From assembly GCF_014529535.1 (NCBI RefSeq), contig NW_023503616.1, positions 1,674,001 through 1,738,000 of the forward strand: 64,000 nt of DNA, in the 5' to 3' direction. The stretch is from Bradysia coprophila (taxonomy: Eukaryota > Arthropoda > Insecta > Diptera > Sciaridae). Of the stretch, positions 15,040 to 28,218 are shown one piece after another. A model generated the notes under the pieces. It did not search any database and was not told the origin of the DNA. It saw only the letters and a list, made by a program, of their open reading frames with translations. The translations under genes were made by a program, and so were the position numbers. Numbering within the stretch: position 1 is the stretch's first letter; each line of letters begins with the position of its first letter.

Positions 15040-15785
15040 CTTCAGACTCAGTGATGAATTGAACATTAAACTGAAATTTGAAAAAAAAGTAGATTTCGTT
15101 ACTGGTCAGAAGATTTTTATTTTGCTTTACAGGTCAAGTCGAAGGCGAGGGATGCAACCACACAAGTCAAAATAACAGTTTCCCAACCATACCGAAGTGT
15201 AGTTTAAACGAGTTTTAATGCTACTGTCATTCACGAAAAAAAAGGAGGAGTTAATGGTATCTCAGATCTCGGTGTCATAAGCTAGGTTCTCAAACTCGTC
15301 TCGGATACCATTTCAGTTTTAGTAGCATAAGAAGTTATTATTAAATATTAAAATCATTCCTTTTCTCAAAGCGTTTCGTCTATGCAATGCAATCACATCC
15401 ATCACTAGTTTTTTTTGCGCAATTGCAAGATGAAAAATCAACAATTGTTCATTACACAGTCTTACCAATCTAAACAACATTTATTCGCGAATTGATGGCA
15501 TTGCCAAAAAAAAAGTTTATTTAAACGCAGACTGAGTAAATGCTGTCAGACGAAACAAATTACCAAATGTGATGCGGTTACACCAATTTCCTCATAATAA
15601 TTTATCTTTTTCGAAATTCAAAAACAATGTCATGTTAACAATTCTATCTAATACACGAACGTATGTATAAATGAGTCTATCTGTTATATTTTAACGACCT
15701 ATCCATGCACATTACTTGTATATTACGACCTTTGAACGACTGATCCAAGGATTTTCGAATATTGTATTTTAATATTAATAATTCA
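15040..15785 (+). repeat. Second copy of the dispersed repeat at 14.1 kb
   Basis: It carries the same three landmarks in the same order as the first copy. A GAAGGCGAGGG core between inverted TTTTGxxxxxx / CAAGTCAAAATAACAG segments at about 15110-15182 looks like a decayed small hairpin element nested inside. Confidence 0.55.
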
Positions 15786-18667
15786 CGCTTTGTATTACAT
15801 AACAGAGTAACTTAATTTAGTTTAAACAACTGGAAAAATATCTATAAATTGACGTCTAACTTTATGGTAATATATCCAATTTCGCAAAACGGTTTGCCAC
15901 AGTAATTAAATACATCAAAAATTAAAAGAAACTTTTTAATTAAAAATAAACTTTTATTTGGGTGTGGTTATTAGCCTTGATTTATATTATGTCGTTACAC
16001 GATTTAAGTCAACCAAATTCAATTGTTAAAGGATCAATATCAAGTTGTTAGAATTACTTTTGTCAACGATGTCGAAGAATATGCTTTGCTACCGCGGGTC
16101 TCTATTTTTTTTCGTCTTTGGTTGGTATTTTTCTCACATAGATGTGAACAACATTATTTAACTTTAAAGGTGATAATTAATTTATGTTATCCTACATGCA
16201 TACCTAACTCGACGGATAATACTCAAAATGTGAAGTGTTTATTCAGCTAATGAAAGATTTAAGGCAGCAAAAATTGGCCGATAGAATTTTTCACATGGGT
16301 TTTTAGTGACTAATATAGTTATTTCTGTTTCTTAGCCAGAACGGAAACGAAATTATGTGTGGTACATCTCCTTATTTATTCATTTCTAATATTTGACTGT
16401 GTAAATAATTGTTTTGTTAAAATGGATTAGTAATGGAAAAAGGGGTAGCTTGACTCATGAAATCTGATATGTTGACAAAAACTTTTCCCCGATTCTTTTT
16501 TTTTGTTGAAACAAACACTAAATTCAAAAATGACCGATGAGATGAGGTTCGATTTATTTGCCGAACTCCAATAAAATGTACTTACTGAAAAAAATAGTCA
16601 TCGATGAATATCTTCCAGCTAATGGCACTCAAGTTTAACTTTGTCATGTTTTCCACGGAAAATAACATTACCATTCTTCATTAGAGCAATAAAATCTAGC
16701 ACAGGAATTTATGTGATTGCGATTGCACACATTTGAATCGTCGAGTGGAAAATCCTAAGATTTTGAAAGTAGTTTGAATTTCGAAGTTGAAAAATACTTT
16801 TGCTTTGTAACATACAGTAAAAGACGTGTAATTATACAAAATCGATAAATTGGTGGTACCCGCATTGCTATTTGAAATGTATTGAAAACGTAATGAACTA
16901 TTGAAGGCCTGATAGCAGAGCCATGAATTCATCAAATGAATTTCATCTAAATTTATTAAGTGTGTCATTGTCATTTTAAAATGGTAAATAATGCATTAAA
17001 TTATAACAAATAGTCTGGGTTAAGTAAAGGATCATTCTTTTAATTACAACAAATCCCACAAGGATCATTCTTTGACGTTATACAGATTTTAATAGATACA
17101 TCGAGAAGCACTCCATGTAATTATTTGTAGCAAAGCACCTAGCAGGGTAATAGAGATTTTTTGGTGTCAAATAGAGTAGTTTTTAGTACGAGTTGCCATT
17201 TACATTATATTAGACAGGAGTCGCCGTGAGATGCCGTATTGGAGGCAAATTTGAAAACGAAAAAGTGGTTACTGCGAAGGGTTTTCATTTAACTTTTATT
17301 GAAGAATTTAAATTCAGTTACGTAATTTAGTTATTTGTATGCAGACTGCTAACGTGATGTTAGATTATTTGTTAAAATAATGTACATTTCAGTGATCATA
17401 TTTTCATTGAAAGAACGTTCGTGCCTATTTTTCGAATATATCTTGGCTCTTACCGCATTTTTAAGAGTGTAAAAATCTTATAAAATAAAAATGACATTTG
17501 ACACTGCCAAAATTACCTACTTTATTTTTTTCTATTACCCTGCTTGGTGCTTTGTTTGTAGTTTTAAGTACTTTCAGAGAGAGTTAATGAATAAATATTC
17601 TTTCCTAAGAATAATATCGCGACCCGCCATTTGCGATTCTTATATAACTGTGAGCGCCACACGAGACTTGAAATATTGCGTTTCAATCGATTTCTATTAT
17701 ACAAATCACGTTAACAATAAGTTAACGTTTTTGTAGGGTAGATCTTCACGATCTGTAAACGTATCACGTTTGAGGTCACATTTGATGATGTAATTTCCAA
17801 AAATAAAAATGTGTTAAACAATTTCGTGTTTTATCAGACTTAAAAGCAAATTTAATAATGATGATGACAAAAAGCTTAATTTACAAAATTGTTTGCTTTT
17901 TCTGTTCGTAATTTATTGTGTTCAGATTCACATCTTTGATTATTTCTTAGTGGCAATATATTAAATGTTCGAAAGAAAAAACAGCAAGAACAAAATGAAT
18001 ATTAACGATGACACAGTATTACTCACCTTCATTATAAATTCAAGCTTTTTGAACTCTATAGGTCATAATATACCTTCTCTGAATTGAATTCTAATGATTT
18101 CTTTCTTTTTTTCTTTTGTTCGAAATTATGCAAATTCTTTTTTTTTGCTTTATTACCTTTGGTTCAATATTTGATTTTGCTATAAGTAAAACATTCACCA
18201 CAAAGTGTCATGATGACTACATCGCGCTTACATCATTTTGATGTAAGTTTGTTTAGCGAAAAAAAAACTGTAATTCAAATAATCTTTTAGTAAAATATTA
18301 ATGTGGCAATATCATCAAAATTAATAATGTTTTCATTTGTTATTTGATTTGATTTGTTTGCACAGATTTTTCTTTTAATTATACCGCAACGCAAATATTT
18401 CAATAAAATTTTCAATTACTTTTTTAGGTGTTTCTAATGTTTGAACTGTAGTTAATGGTGTGTATTTGTAAAAAAAATTTCCGATTCCGTGTCATTTTGT
18501 TTAAGGTCTTACATTATGGAAAAACCTTAACATTTTTAAAAAATATTCAAATTTATTCTCATTTTTGTCATTATTTTTTTTTCAGCCTGATGACGTGAAT
18601 CCTTGCTATTCATGGAAATTTGCAATAAAATTTTTAATATAATTAAAAATTATCATTTATTTTGAAA

Positions 18668-21600
18668 ATGGGAACGAAATCGCCAGGCGCACCACAGCGC
18701 TGTCATTATATATTACAACACTGCTTGGCCATTCAACTAAATAAGCCCGGACATGTGCCAGAAGACTTCTGGATGTATGATTCCGGATATATGATTTTCC
18801 AGGTAAATAAGAAAAGTTTTCTAAAAGAAATATTACGCTAACGGTCAGCTATCAAAGAAAAAATCAGAAATAAAAATTATATTTATGATTTCGAAAAAAA
18901 AACTTTCATTTTTTTTCGTAAAAGCTAATTTAACTAAAAGACGAAATTTCAATTTTACTTTTTTGGCGTTTTTATTTTGCCAATGTCCAAATTCGGTAAC
19001 GCCAACGATCTTTTTCTACTTTCTGTTAAATTTGCAATATATTTAAGTATATTCAATTTGCTATTGGAATATAATTGTTTTGTAGAAACACTCATTTGTA
19101 AAGAAAATGTAAAAAGATATCCAGGAATCTTCTCTATCTGTAAAAACTATTTTTCGAACTAAAAAGATATGTATTTCGACATCATTACTAGTACATACCC
19201 TCAATATTGATGAAATTACCATAATCAAAGTCAGAAGAAGCCTACAGACACCTCGCAAAGCAAGTAATTTTACATGATTTCGTTTTCCCTAGGGTCGAAA
19301 GTGGCTTATTACACACCTATGGAAAACAAGAAATTTGGTTTAGGTTTCAAAAGCATGTAATATATATTATGCACCTGTTGCCAAGATTGATATTTTGACG
19401 TGTGGGACATTATTGCCCTAGCCGAAGGCGTGGGCTATAATGCCTACACGTCAAAATAACAGTCTGGCAATAGGTGCATATCATATTTTATCTGTCGAGA
19501 ACAGATATATCGAGATAAACAAAAACTCCCTAGAGGGATAAGCTCGAGATTATCGTTCTAGACAGATAAAATCCATTACATAACTCGGGATAAAAGTTGA
19601 AAAGTCTCGTTTTCGTGTGTTCACGAAAAATTCACACGAAAACTCTACTTTTCAACTTTTTATCACTAGTCTAATCATGTAAATAACTATTTCGAAGATA
19701 TCGTGTTGGGCAAGCAATGAACGATACCTTCAAGAAATGTTTTTGAGATAAGATTTTCTCGATTGTTCGCTGATTCGGACCCAAATTGATACTTTCATAG
19801 TTTAAAATTGACACATCCTATTACAGAAGCCATCCTGGCCTTTCAAAAAACGGCTTTATCATCAGCTATAGACAAAAGGCGACGAAAACAACCAATGAAC
19901 TCTCTCTAATGTCCTCTTTATGTAAGAAAATGCTTTTAACACGCAAATGAAGTAAAAGATGTCGACTCAATTTGCAGAAATGATAAATGAAAAAAGTGCA
20001 AAAATTACTTCAAATGAAGTAGTAGATTCGATAATTATCTTAATTATATGCTTACCGTTTGAAAAAGTTGAAACCCATAAATTTGATTCATCGGTAAGTT
20101 AGTTACGGATACAGCTCTAGGCTGTCAAATCACCACGGAAATATCTTTCAAAGTAAGTCTTAGAACCGGGTGATAATCATTCACTAAATTGACAGTCCAC
20201 ATTTATCTTTTTTTCATTTCGTATGATTAATTCGGCTATATATAGTTGGATGTCCTCGTATTGTAATTCTTTATGAATCAAATTAGACTTTATCTATAAT
20301 TAATGCAAAACGAGAATGTTTTTTTTTTAAATTTCATGCACACATACGGTAGTTCTACATCAATTTTGGTTATAATTAATTTAAATAAACATGTGACACA
20401 ACATTGTTCGTATGTGTTCCATTTTAGAAAATAAATACAACGAAAGAAAACGAATGAGTTGAGAGAGAAGATTTATCATTTAAAAGTGATTTTTTTGTAA
20501 AGCATCTTCATTATTTTATATAAAACAAACTCTAAACACGTTTACCGATAATTAACCAACATGACACCGCTTCAATTGCTAATTATGGCATGCAGTCAAC
20601 TGAAACTATTATTAACCGATTTATATAGATCAAATGATCAGTTCGATCAAGGTTGTTGTGTGTTGTGTTTACAGAATTCACTTCTTCACTGATGTGGAAT
20701 GCCCTTTGATAACGTAATGTGTTATTATTATACACATTAGGGTATGGGTAATCATATATGAGTGCAGTTAAATGCATAGTCACACCAACATTGACACAAC
20801 TTATTATTGACCTCAACCCAGTCTTTTAACTTTAACTAGTTCTTTACTTTATATGCTGTGTGTAATGAGTTTATTAAGTAACTGAAAAATAACTTGATTA
20901 GGTCACAAATTATTGCACAACATGATGTTCAATGTTAATAGCTTTTGAATAATGACTGAGAAAATGCAGTTACGGTAATATCGATTTCATTGAAAGTTTT
21001 TATGACAGACTGTTTTTAGGTGTTATTGTTACTAAAGAAAAGTGTGAATTGGTTTCAGAATTTCCTGGCAGCAAATGCCCAGTGTTGGTGGAATGGACCT
21101 TTAATAGCAGCAACTAGAGCTCTTAAATACGCTGGTCATGTAGCCCCTGGCATGCTACTGGTCACCGCCGAGCCATGTGCCCTGGAAGTTTTACGTGGTG
21201 CATTTTCTCGGAGTGTTTTAAAGCCGCCAGCAACCTATGTCATTAGCTCAGTTGGTACGTATTGTTGGAATAATTTCATTTTAATTGCGGTAATCAAGAG
21301 GTCAATTAGATGTTGTTGCTCATCGGTTTTCTTGGTGAACTTTTTATGGGAGAAATTATACAATCAGCTGCATCGAAATCATTATCTAGTCAATCTATTT
21401 AAAGATGTTTTACAGGAAATGCATATATATCTAAATTATTATAAATTATCGGCACAGATATGAAAAATGGCTTTATTTTGTAGTTATCGAGTTTCCTTGT
21501 TTTCTTTTCGTTTCTTTTTTCTTTTCTTTCTGTTTTTTTTTTCTTCTTTAAATATGTTCATGTTCATGTCGCTACATCGAGATATCATGAAAGATCTATG

Positions 21601-24600
21601 TACATAATCATGGAGATAATATTGAAATTGGAAGACTCTCTCACGACTGCTGAACATTATGAGACTTTATTTTGATGATGTACAAGACATATACAATCTT
21701 GATCTTATTCACATTCATATCAACTTTCAGTTTAATGCCAAAGAAAATAAAATGCATTTTTGCCCTACATTGCAGAAAAATAGCTAATTTTAATAGGAAT
21801 TTCAGTTAGTGTTGACTGTTTGATGCATGCAGAAATAAATTATCATAACTACTTCACCTCAAACACGCCACACAGTCGACCTAGTGTTAAATCGATTTAC
21901 AATGAGAGAAGTTTCTAACAATTTCGAGTAGGATTTTCTATTCTTCTTTTTTGAGTTGACGTTGACCACTTTTAGCCACTGTTCGTTCACCAACTTTTCA
22001 CCAAATTTTACGGCTATTTGTTATTAATAACGACGAAACATATATCTTGGACTAATGTGATCTTTTATAGCAAAATACATAAAAATGAAGTAATAGATTC
22101 GGCGTTAATTTCTTGTTAAATGAAAAGAAGTAGTAGATGTGGAAATTATGCTGTACAGCTGAAGTTTAAATTTGGAAAATAATTTCTAGACCCATTATCC
22201 CAGGAAACGAGCTGATTACAAGTTTATTTTGATTATATCAGCGAAATAAAGTTTAGAAAATTTCTATATCGTCAACAAAATTGCACGTGAATAGGTATTA
22301 CAATATAACATTAATGTTATTGTCAATTTTCTCTACAATATAATGCTTAACAGCGTATGAACTTGATTGACTACACATATACTTTGCATAAAGTAATTTC
22401 GTTCGAAAATTGCTAACAAATGTCTCCGTTGAAAGAATTTTGCATCATAAACCGAATGAAAAGCTTTATGAGACTTATTGGGATTTTCAGCTTGGCTGCT
22501 CTTTTCCGTATGAAAATTAATGCGATATAGCGTTGAATGTTGCCGTGTTTTTTCCCCCAGACTGGCTTGAATATGTTATTTTGAAAATATGATCCAGTAA
22601 TGCTACGGAAAGTATACCTCGAATCAATCAATAAAGATGTCTGATTATGCGAAACTAGTAATTTTGTTGTTAGACAGCCAATGTATCACAGAGGATGCTT
22701 AAAATTGTAGAGAAATTAAATGTGAATAATATATTCGTTATTAAAGCGGTGAAAATCTTGACACATTATTTGTCGGAGTCTGAGCGAAAGGCTATTGTGC
22801 TGTAAGGCTTGTATGGCCTGATGAAAAATATAATTTTTATTTTACAGTTAGCCATAAATATGAATGGCATAATGAAACATCTTAGTGAAATTTAAACTGT
22901 TTAGATCGGTAGAAGTAAATGATATCTCCTGTTAATTTTTCCAAAGTTTTTTTTAGCTCAATAGGTATTGGCCACACAATAATTAATGGTGATCAATGCT
23001 CATTGATCATTCCAGTAGTATTATAGAAATGTATACTCAGTTCATATTACGATCCATTTCAATTCACAGAAATGCAACGGTAAAATATTATGGGTGAATT
23101 TTGCACCACAAGTTCTTTTCTCTTGAGAACTCAAAGAATGCGAAACAAAATTCAAATAAAATACTTTTCCAGAACAGGATGGTACGATCGATTGATAAAT
23201 AAATAATCAATGTTCATGTCTGCGCTCTGTGTTGATTGGAATAGAAATAAGCAGCAATTACCACTCTATAGGATATTAATGTTCGAGTACCTTATATTTC
23301 TTTGTCTTAAAACCAATTTAGAACGAGGTATTAGTTCAATATTGATTTCATTTTTCTTTCCTTCTTGAAAGCTTTCAGATTATTGTTTCCGTGAATTTTG
23401 CTTCTGTATTGTACAATGAAAAAACTGATAATGCGTTCATTTAATTCAATCATGAATGTACCTTGAGATTAACTAAACAATCTGCTCCATATGTTACGAA
23501 AGTAATTTCTAATTTTTCATTAAAGACAATACGGAATAAGAAAAATTGAAAATATGAGGCAGTCATTATATTTATCTAGTTACAAATAAGAAGGAAATGA
23601 TAATGACAGACTTATGGAAGATAATTTGCATCATATCTTCTTCTCATGGTTTTCAACAATGCGGTTATTCAAATGTGTCTCTTTGAATAAATTTGTTTTT
23701 TTTTTTGTACTTTCCATTATATTAACTACAAAATCCTAACTCGGTTTTTGTTGCACTGAACTAAGTCGTAATTATAAAACAGTTTTATCTTTAGAAAGGC
23801 TGGAGAATTCCGTCAAATATGATGAAATTATAAAGAAAAAAAAATGTCATATTGTCTTAGTAACGACTATTGTAATCGCCAATAATTACACAAAGTCAAA
23901 GACAATGTGTACAAAAGAAGCAATCAAGATAAAAGTTGAAATAACTAAATATAAATTGTATCGCAGATTAATCGAAAACCCACCCTCTGGATTGCAAATC
24001 TTCTAAATAAATTGTCCATTAAACCAACCTTATTAGGGATGATGGTATGGTCTATATTCTGCCAATAAAGTTGCATTGCCATTATTGATTTCATAAAAAT
24101 CCAATATCACCTTTGGGTGTAGCTAGTAGCTAGGTGGCTTTATTGGTATAGTTGTAATGAAAATATTATTTGCGGTTCATATACGAGGTATACACTCAGT
24201 GTAATGCTCTTAGATGTCGTAAAAAGAAAGAAAATGCTGTGGCGAAGTTACGGTTGAACGGCTGTGGGATGTTATTTCAAACAGTACATCGGCAATCGAG
24301 CATCTTTATTTAAAATGTTTATTTCGCTTTTTTGTTGTCGTACTTTAACGATAGTCAACTCTTCAACAAGAAATATTTAATAAAAATGGAATTACTTACA
24401 GAAATGAGAAAAAATTGTCTGGTTTGGTAGGTCAAACTTTCAACGAATATAATCTACATTGACTGTAAAAAAAAGAAGTTAGTGTAACCGCAAACATATT
24501 AATAAGACACGCAAGTTTGTTTTTTTTAATCTGAATTGAACTAAATCCGATATTTATGAAATCTATTTGTAATTTTAATCCTTATGTTTTTGTGTAAGAC

Positions 24601-27600
24601 TTTCATTATGGTTACGAACGCTGCGGTTGAATAATAATATTTTTAATTAAATCATACTAAATCTATTTAAAAGTTGTGTTTTGTAACCATTTCCTATACA
24701 TAGCGAGTGTGTCTTCATTTTATCTTTTACCGCAAACTCAATTCTGTGTTTCACAATCAAATTTTTCTTTTATTATCACTTTCTAACAGGTGACATAGAT
24801 GACTGTATTGTAACACCAACAGTACAAGGACAATTTACACCCTTACCGGAGGCTCTATGTGACGTCATAATGGATTTAACATCACAGGGTCATTCAGCTA
24901 CGATCGAAAATATGAAGGTTAACTTGTCTATTAGGTTCGTGTTGATAAATTTCTACTAATGTTTGGGTTAAATTAATTTAATTTCCTCCATGCCATGGTG
25001 TAATTTTCCTTTAGATTCTGTCATATGCAATCCCCGACATCGGAAATGATTTACGACAGTTTGGCACAGTTAATGCAAGAGCGAAAGATCTACCAAACAG
25101 CCAAGGGTTATTTTATCGTTACGCCGGAGTAAGCTTTATAGATATACTGACAGTGAAATAACAAAATCTAATAACACATTTTCCATTTCTTATGCTTAGA
25201 CGACGAAGAAGCCGATCAAGACAAAAAGCCAATCGAGAAGGATCATACGATGGAAATTACGACCATTTAGAACCTGAACACTCGCGAACATTACTAATGT
25301 CTAACGCGGAAGCTGTCAATAATTTGTATGGTGAAATACTGACTGTCCGGGATGGTGATCGAACCCATCAATGTATACAAACTAACTTAGCAGACGTCAT
25401 TTGCGGAGGTGGGTTGAATGAATCTTGTTCAAATAGTGCATGAATAACGAAGGTTTTTCTTCAGGAAATCCAAACGACAGAGTGTTATATCCCCGTCCAC
25501 TAAAACGAAGAAGTGCTTCGTTTCCCACACCTCGCAGCCTTGAACGAAGACACAGTTTACGATTTTTCGGTTCCTCAAAGCGATTACAACGATGTGCCTC
25601 AACGAGAAGTCTATCGAAAAACTATGCGCAGACATTAACAACTGATAGTAGCAGTTCTGAATATCAAAGCACAGATTCGTCGTCTCCAAGTAATTAGAAA
25701 AATCATTCAATCAAGCTTGTTTGAGTATACTAATCCGATTATTTTGAAATATAGAAAAAGCATCACTACTTTCACGATTGTTCCGAAGAAGTGGTCGATC
25801 CAAGCCGCGACAAATAGAAACGTTTTCAGACCAATTCCCTCCGTCGGAATGGTTTAACTCGAAAATTGTTCATTTACATAGCATTGGAACGCAGACGGTT
25901 GATCAAGTAAGTGGGCCGTTCGGCGATTTCAGAGAATAAACCTCGAACTAACAAATCAAATTTACTTTCAGACTATGCCCGTTGCTCACACTCTATCAAA
26001 TTCAATATTTTACGATGGTTCCGAATTGAGTCAACGCTCCCTAACACTTCCTAGACGTCACAGGCGTCACATGTCTAGTGAATCTGCATTCGTAATATCA
26101 TCTAGAGATTGTTCACCGATTCGACGAGGATCACCGGTATACTGTAGTAGTAGTTTGCCGCGATCGACGCATTCCATTCCAAATACATCGAAAACTCAGC
26201 GAACGATTCCTAGTAAATTCCTATTGAACGAAAATAATCGAATAATTGCGGCACAAAGCAGTGATGCATTTACAAATGCAAAATCGACTCGAATGGAAAA
26301 TAAACCGGTCGATCGACATTGTCGCAGTGTTAACAGTGGTCCATCCAGCTTCGAATCGGGAAAAGCTTCATCAATACTATCGGGCCCATCAAGCATCGAT
26401 AGTGAGAAAGTTTCATTCAGCCGTTCCAGTGGACATTCTAGTCTAGATTCTCATACATCATCAACAGCCAGTACAACGACGGGATATCAATCAATGAACC
26501 GATTGGTTCATATGAAAGGATCACCGAAATTTTCACCAAAGCATCTAGCCAACAAAGCGAAACTAAGAAACGAGACATTGAATCGGATAAAAACTTCCAA
26601 TGACCCAAATCCACACAATGACTCGGATGGTATGCCGGTTCTAGGAAAGCCACCCCGTTCTAATGTGCCAAATTCGATAACACTGCAGGTTACCACTTCG
26701 AACGAAAATCACAGTCCAAGCACAAAGATTTACGTTCAAAATTCACCGATCAGAAGTGTAATAACTCTAGAAAATGGACAGCTGAACGATAATTCGAAAG
26801 TGTACATCATCAATAACGAGACAACAACTAATTCGAATGGTGAATTGATCAATCGCACCATTTCGCACAACAACAGTCCCGTAAAGATTGTTCAATCCGA
26901 CAAAGGTGAAATGGCATATGAGACGGGTGATTCATTGTCTCTGATTAGTGATACGTCTCCAGATTCTGAAATGCTTCCGTCGATATCGTCCGTTAGTGAT
27001 GTTCCAGGCAATACGAAATTTATAAAAAATGTGAATAACGACGTGACGATGAACAACAGCAGGAAACTATTGTTACAAGTTTCTCATCCCGGCGACAACA
27101 TTGTTTACAAAAATGTACTAAAAGATGTGGATTCAACTCCATCGTCTCCCATTAAAAGTAAAAATTCTTTCAATCTAGAATCTCCGACTACCGATGAAAG
27201 CTATTACAATCGGTCCGTAGGAAATCTGGAATGTTTGGAGAAGAACGAACGAACTATGATCTCAAATTGCGATCTGAAAACTCTGCAATTTGAACCATCC
27301 TCAATGAATTCAAAGTTAAATTCAAATCCGGCCATCAACACTGATTCACTAGCTCATATTCTGCATAAAAACATCATTACTGTAGGCAGTGAACCAAATC
27401 TCGCATTTAATAACAACGAATATAGACAGAAATCATCAGCCGACAAATCCATCGAAAAAGAACAGATCAAGGATCTTCGTCGCTTCAGCATAGCCAAGGA
27501 CAATATAGACGAATCATTCAGTTTTCCAAGTCTGAGTGATTTGAGTTTCAATTTCACATCCGTCGCAGCCCAAAAAATTCTGCAAGGGGTAAGTCTAAAT

Positions 27601-27720
27601 AGCATCGATACATTGGTTGAACTAAATATGGCTCAAGAGAAGCAACAAAAGCAACAAAATAATGTTCCTTCAACAGTCGTCCAAACACCAGCTTTATGTA
27701 CAGATTACGGAATGATATAA
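18668..27720 (+). CDS. ko: Storkhead-box (STOX1 / knockout-like) winged-helix protein, 8 exons
   Basis: Exons: 18668-18802, 21059-21254, 24790-24934, 25015-25128, 25200-25408, 25465-25689, 25755-25906, 25972-27720. All junctions are GT..AG and in frame, giving 974 aa. Exons 1-2 encode the conserved STOX N-terminus (KSPGAPQRCHYIL; then NAQCWWNGPLIAA, aligning with NARCFWNARLARA in human STOX1). Exons 3-4 (about residues 111-196) encode the storkhead winged helix, from DIDDCIVTPTVQGQFTPLPE to RKIYQTAKGYFIVTPE. A basic RRRRSRSR stretch follows, possibly a nuclear signal. The tail from about residue 200 is Ser/Asn-rich and probably disordered, with small blocks such as DVICGGNPNDRVLYP, SLLSRLFRRSGRSKPRQ and HSIGTQTVDQ. 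The family acts in the nucleus as a DNA-binding regulator; Drosophila knockout is known from motor-axon/muscle work. The ATG chosen is the first after an in-frame stop. Introns 1 and 2 are 2.3 and 3.5 kb, the rest 56-80 nt. UTR exons were not located. Confidence 0.9.
19368..19480. mobile_element. Hairpin MITE (113 bp) in ko intron 1
   Basis: Inverted termini TATGCACCTGTTGCCA and TGGCAATAGGTGCATA enclose a second inverted pair, TATTTTGACGTGTGG and CCTACACGTCAAAATA, around an AGCCGAAGGC core. The CGTGTxxx/CACGTCAAA inner arms recur at 59.73 kb and, more decayed, at 14.6 and 15.1 kb. It is non-coding. Confidence 0.7.
19485..19572. mobile_element. Short inverted-repeat element (88 bp) in ko intron 1
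   Basis: The termini ATTTTATCTGTCGAGAAC and GTTCTAGACAGATAAAAT are inverted with two mismatches. Inside, ATCGAGAT and GAGATTATCG partly pair around CTCCCTAGAGGGA. It directly abuts the hairpin elements on both sides. Confidence 0.6.
19590..19662. mobile_element. Hairpin element (73 bp) in ko intron 1
   Basis: Arms ATAAAAGTTGAAAAGT..TTTTCGTGTG and CACACGAAAA..ACTTTTCAACTTTTTAT fold around the loop TTCACGAAAAATT. The flank CCATTACATAACTCGGGAT reappears inverted at about 46600-46620, next to another TTCGTGTGAA motif, and related pieces (ggacgccctcag, CACACGAAAATTGAACTTTTC) occur at 62630-62720. This is therefore a dispersed family. Confidence 0.65.
19814..20050 (+). repeat. Degenerate copy of the TTAA-flanked MITE family in ko intron 1
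   Basis: It begins near CCTATTACAGAAGCC, a decayed version of the family terminus, and retains ATCAGCTATAGACAAAAGGC, CAAATGAAGTAAAAGATGTC and CAAATGAAGTAGTAGATTCG in family order. The right terminus is lost. Confidence 0.6.
22008..22150 (+). repeat. Degenerate copy of the TTAA-flanked MITE family in ko intron 2
   Basis: It keeps GTTATTAATAACGACGA, ATCTTTTATAGCAAAATACA, AAAATGAAGTAATAGATTCG and GAAGTAGTAGATGTGG in the same order as the intact members. Both ends are eroded. Confidence 0.55.
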
Positions 27721-28218
27721 AGACAATAGTTTGAACTTCGATTTCCTATTTTGAATGCATTGAAGTTCATTGATTGAACAAGTTCTGCGTTTAATTTATT
27801 GTTAAACAACCACTCTTTGATCATTATATTACTAGAATGATCATTTTGGCCTTTTTTTTAAATTTATTTCGTAATTATCCATTCTGCTATCACAGCAGTG
27901 ACTTCAAAACCATGTGGTATTATCACTGTTATACAAACAGAAATTGTTCTTGATAGCTTGTGTATGTGCATATCAGTTGCTGATAAGATCATAATTTGCG
28001 ACCTACATGTCACTACGAAGGTAGGCCAAATTTTCGCGATAAGACCCCAGGAATTGAGTCATTACTTCGTTGACATGAGCAACCAAGAAGTGAGTAAAAT
28101 AGCTTATGTAATTGCTTTGAACTTTGTTTTTTCCCATGTGTGGTTGCATCTTCGCCTTCGGCTCGAGCTGCAAACGACACACTTGGCAAATAACAAGTTC
28201 CAAACAAGGACGTAATCT
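27721..28218. other. ko 3' flank
   Basis: AT-rich sequence after the ko stop, presumably its 3' UTR and a short intergenic gap. A GC-richer patch at about 28000-28210 contains CTTCGCCTTCGGCTCGAG and GTGTGGTTGC-type words that resemble the hairpin MITE cores, so it may be an old insertion. No clear canonical AATAAA site was identified close to the stop. Confidence 0.4.

Larger units (their letters stand above)
1..18667. other. Gene-poor upstream region, no gene recognised
   Basis: I see no coding exon that I can support in this stretch. The open frames present are at most about 100 codons, are low in complexity (poly-F, poly-K, poly-N) and match no family I know. The DNA is strongly AT-rich with A/T homopolymers and scattered degenerate repeats, listed separately: relatives of the TTAA-flanked MITE near 1.2 and 12.3 kb, a hairpin at 8.66 kb and a duplicated repeat at 14.1 and 15.0 kb. 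It probably serves as intergenic DNA and regulatory sequence for the knockout-like gene downstream. Isolated short exons of an unknown gene could still be hidden here. Confidence 0.5.
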
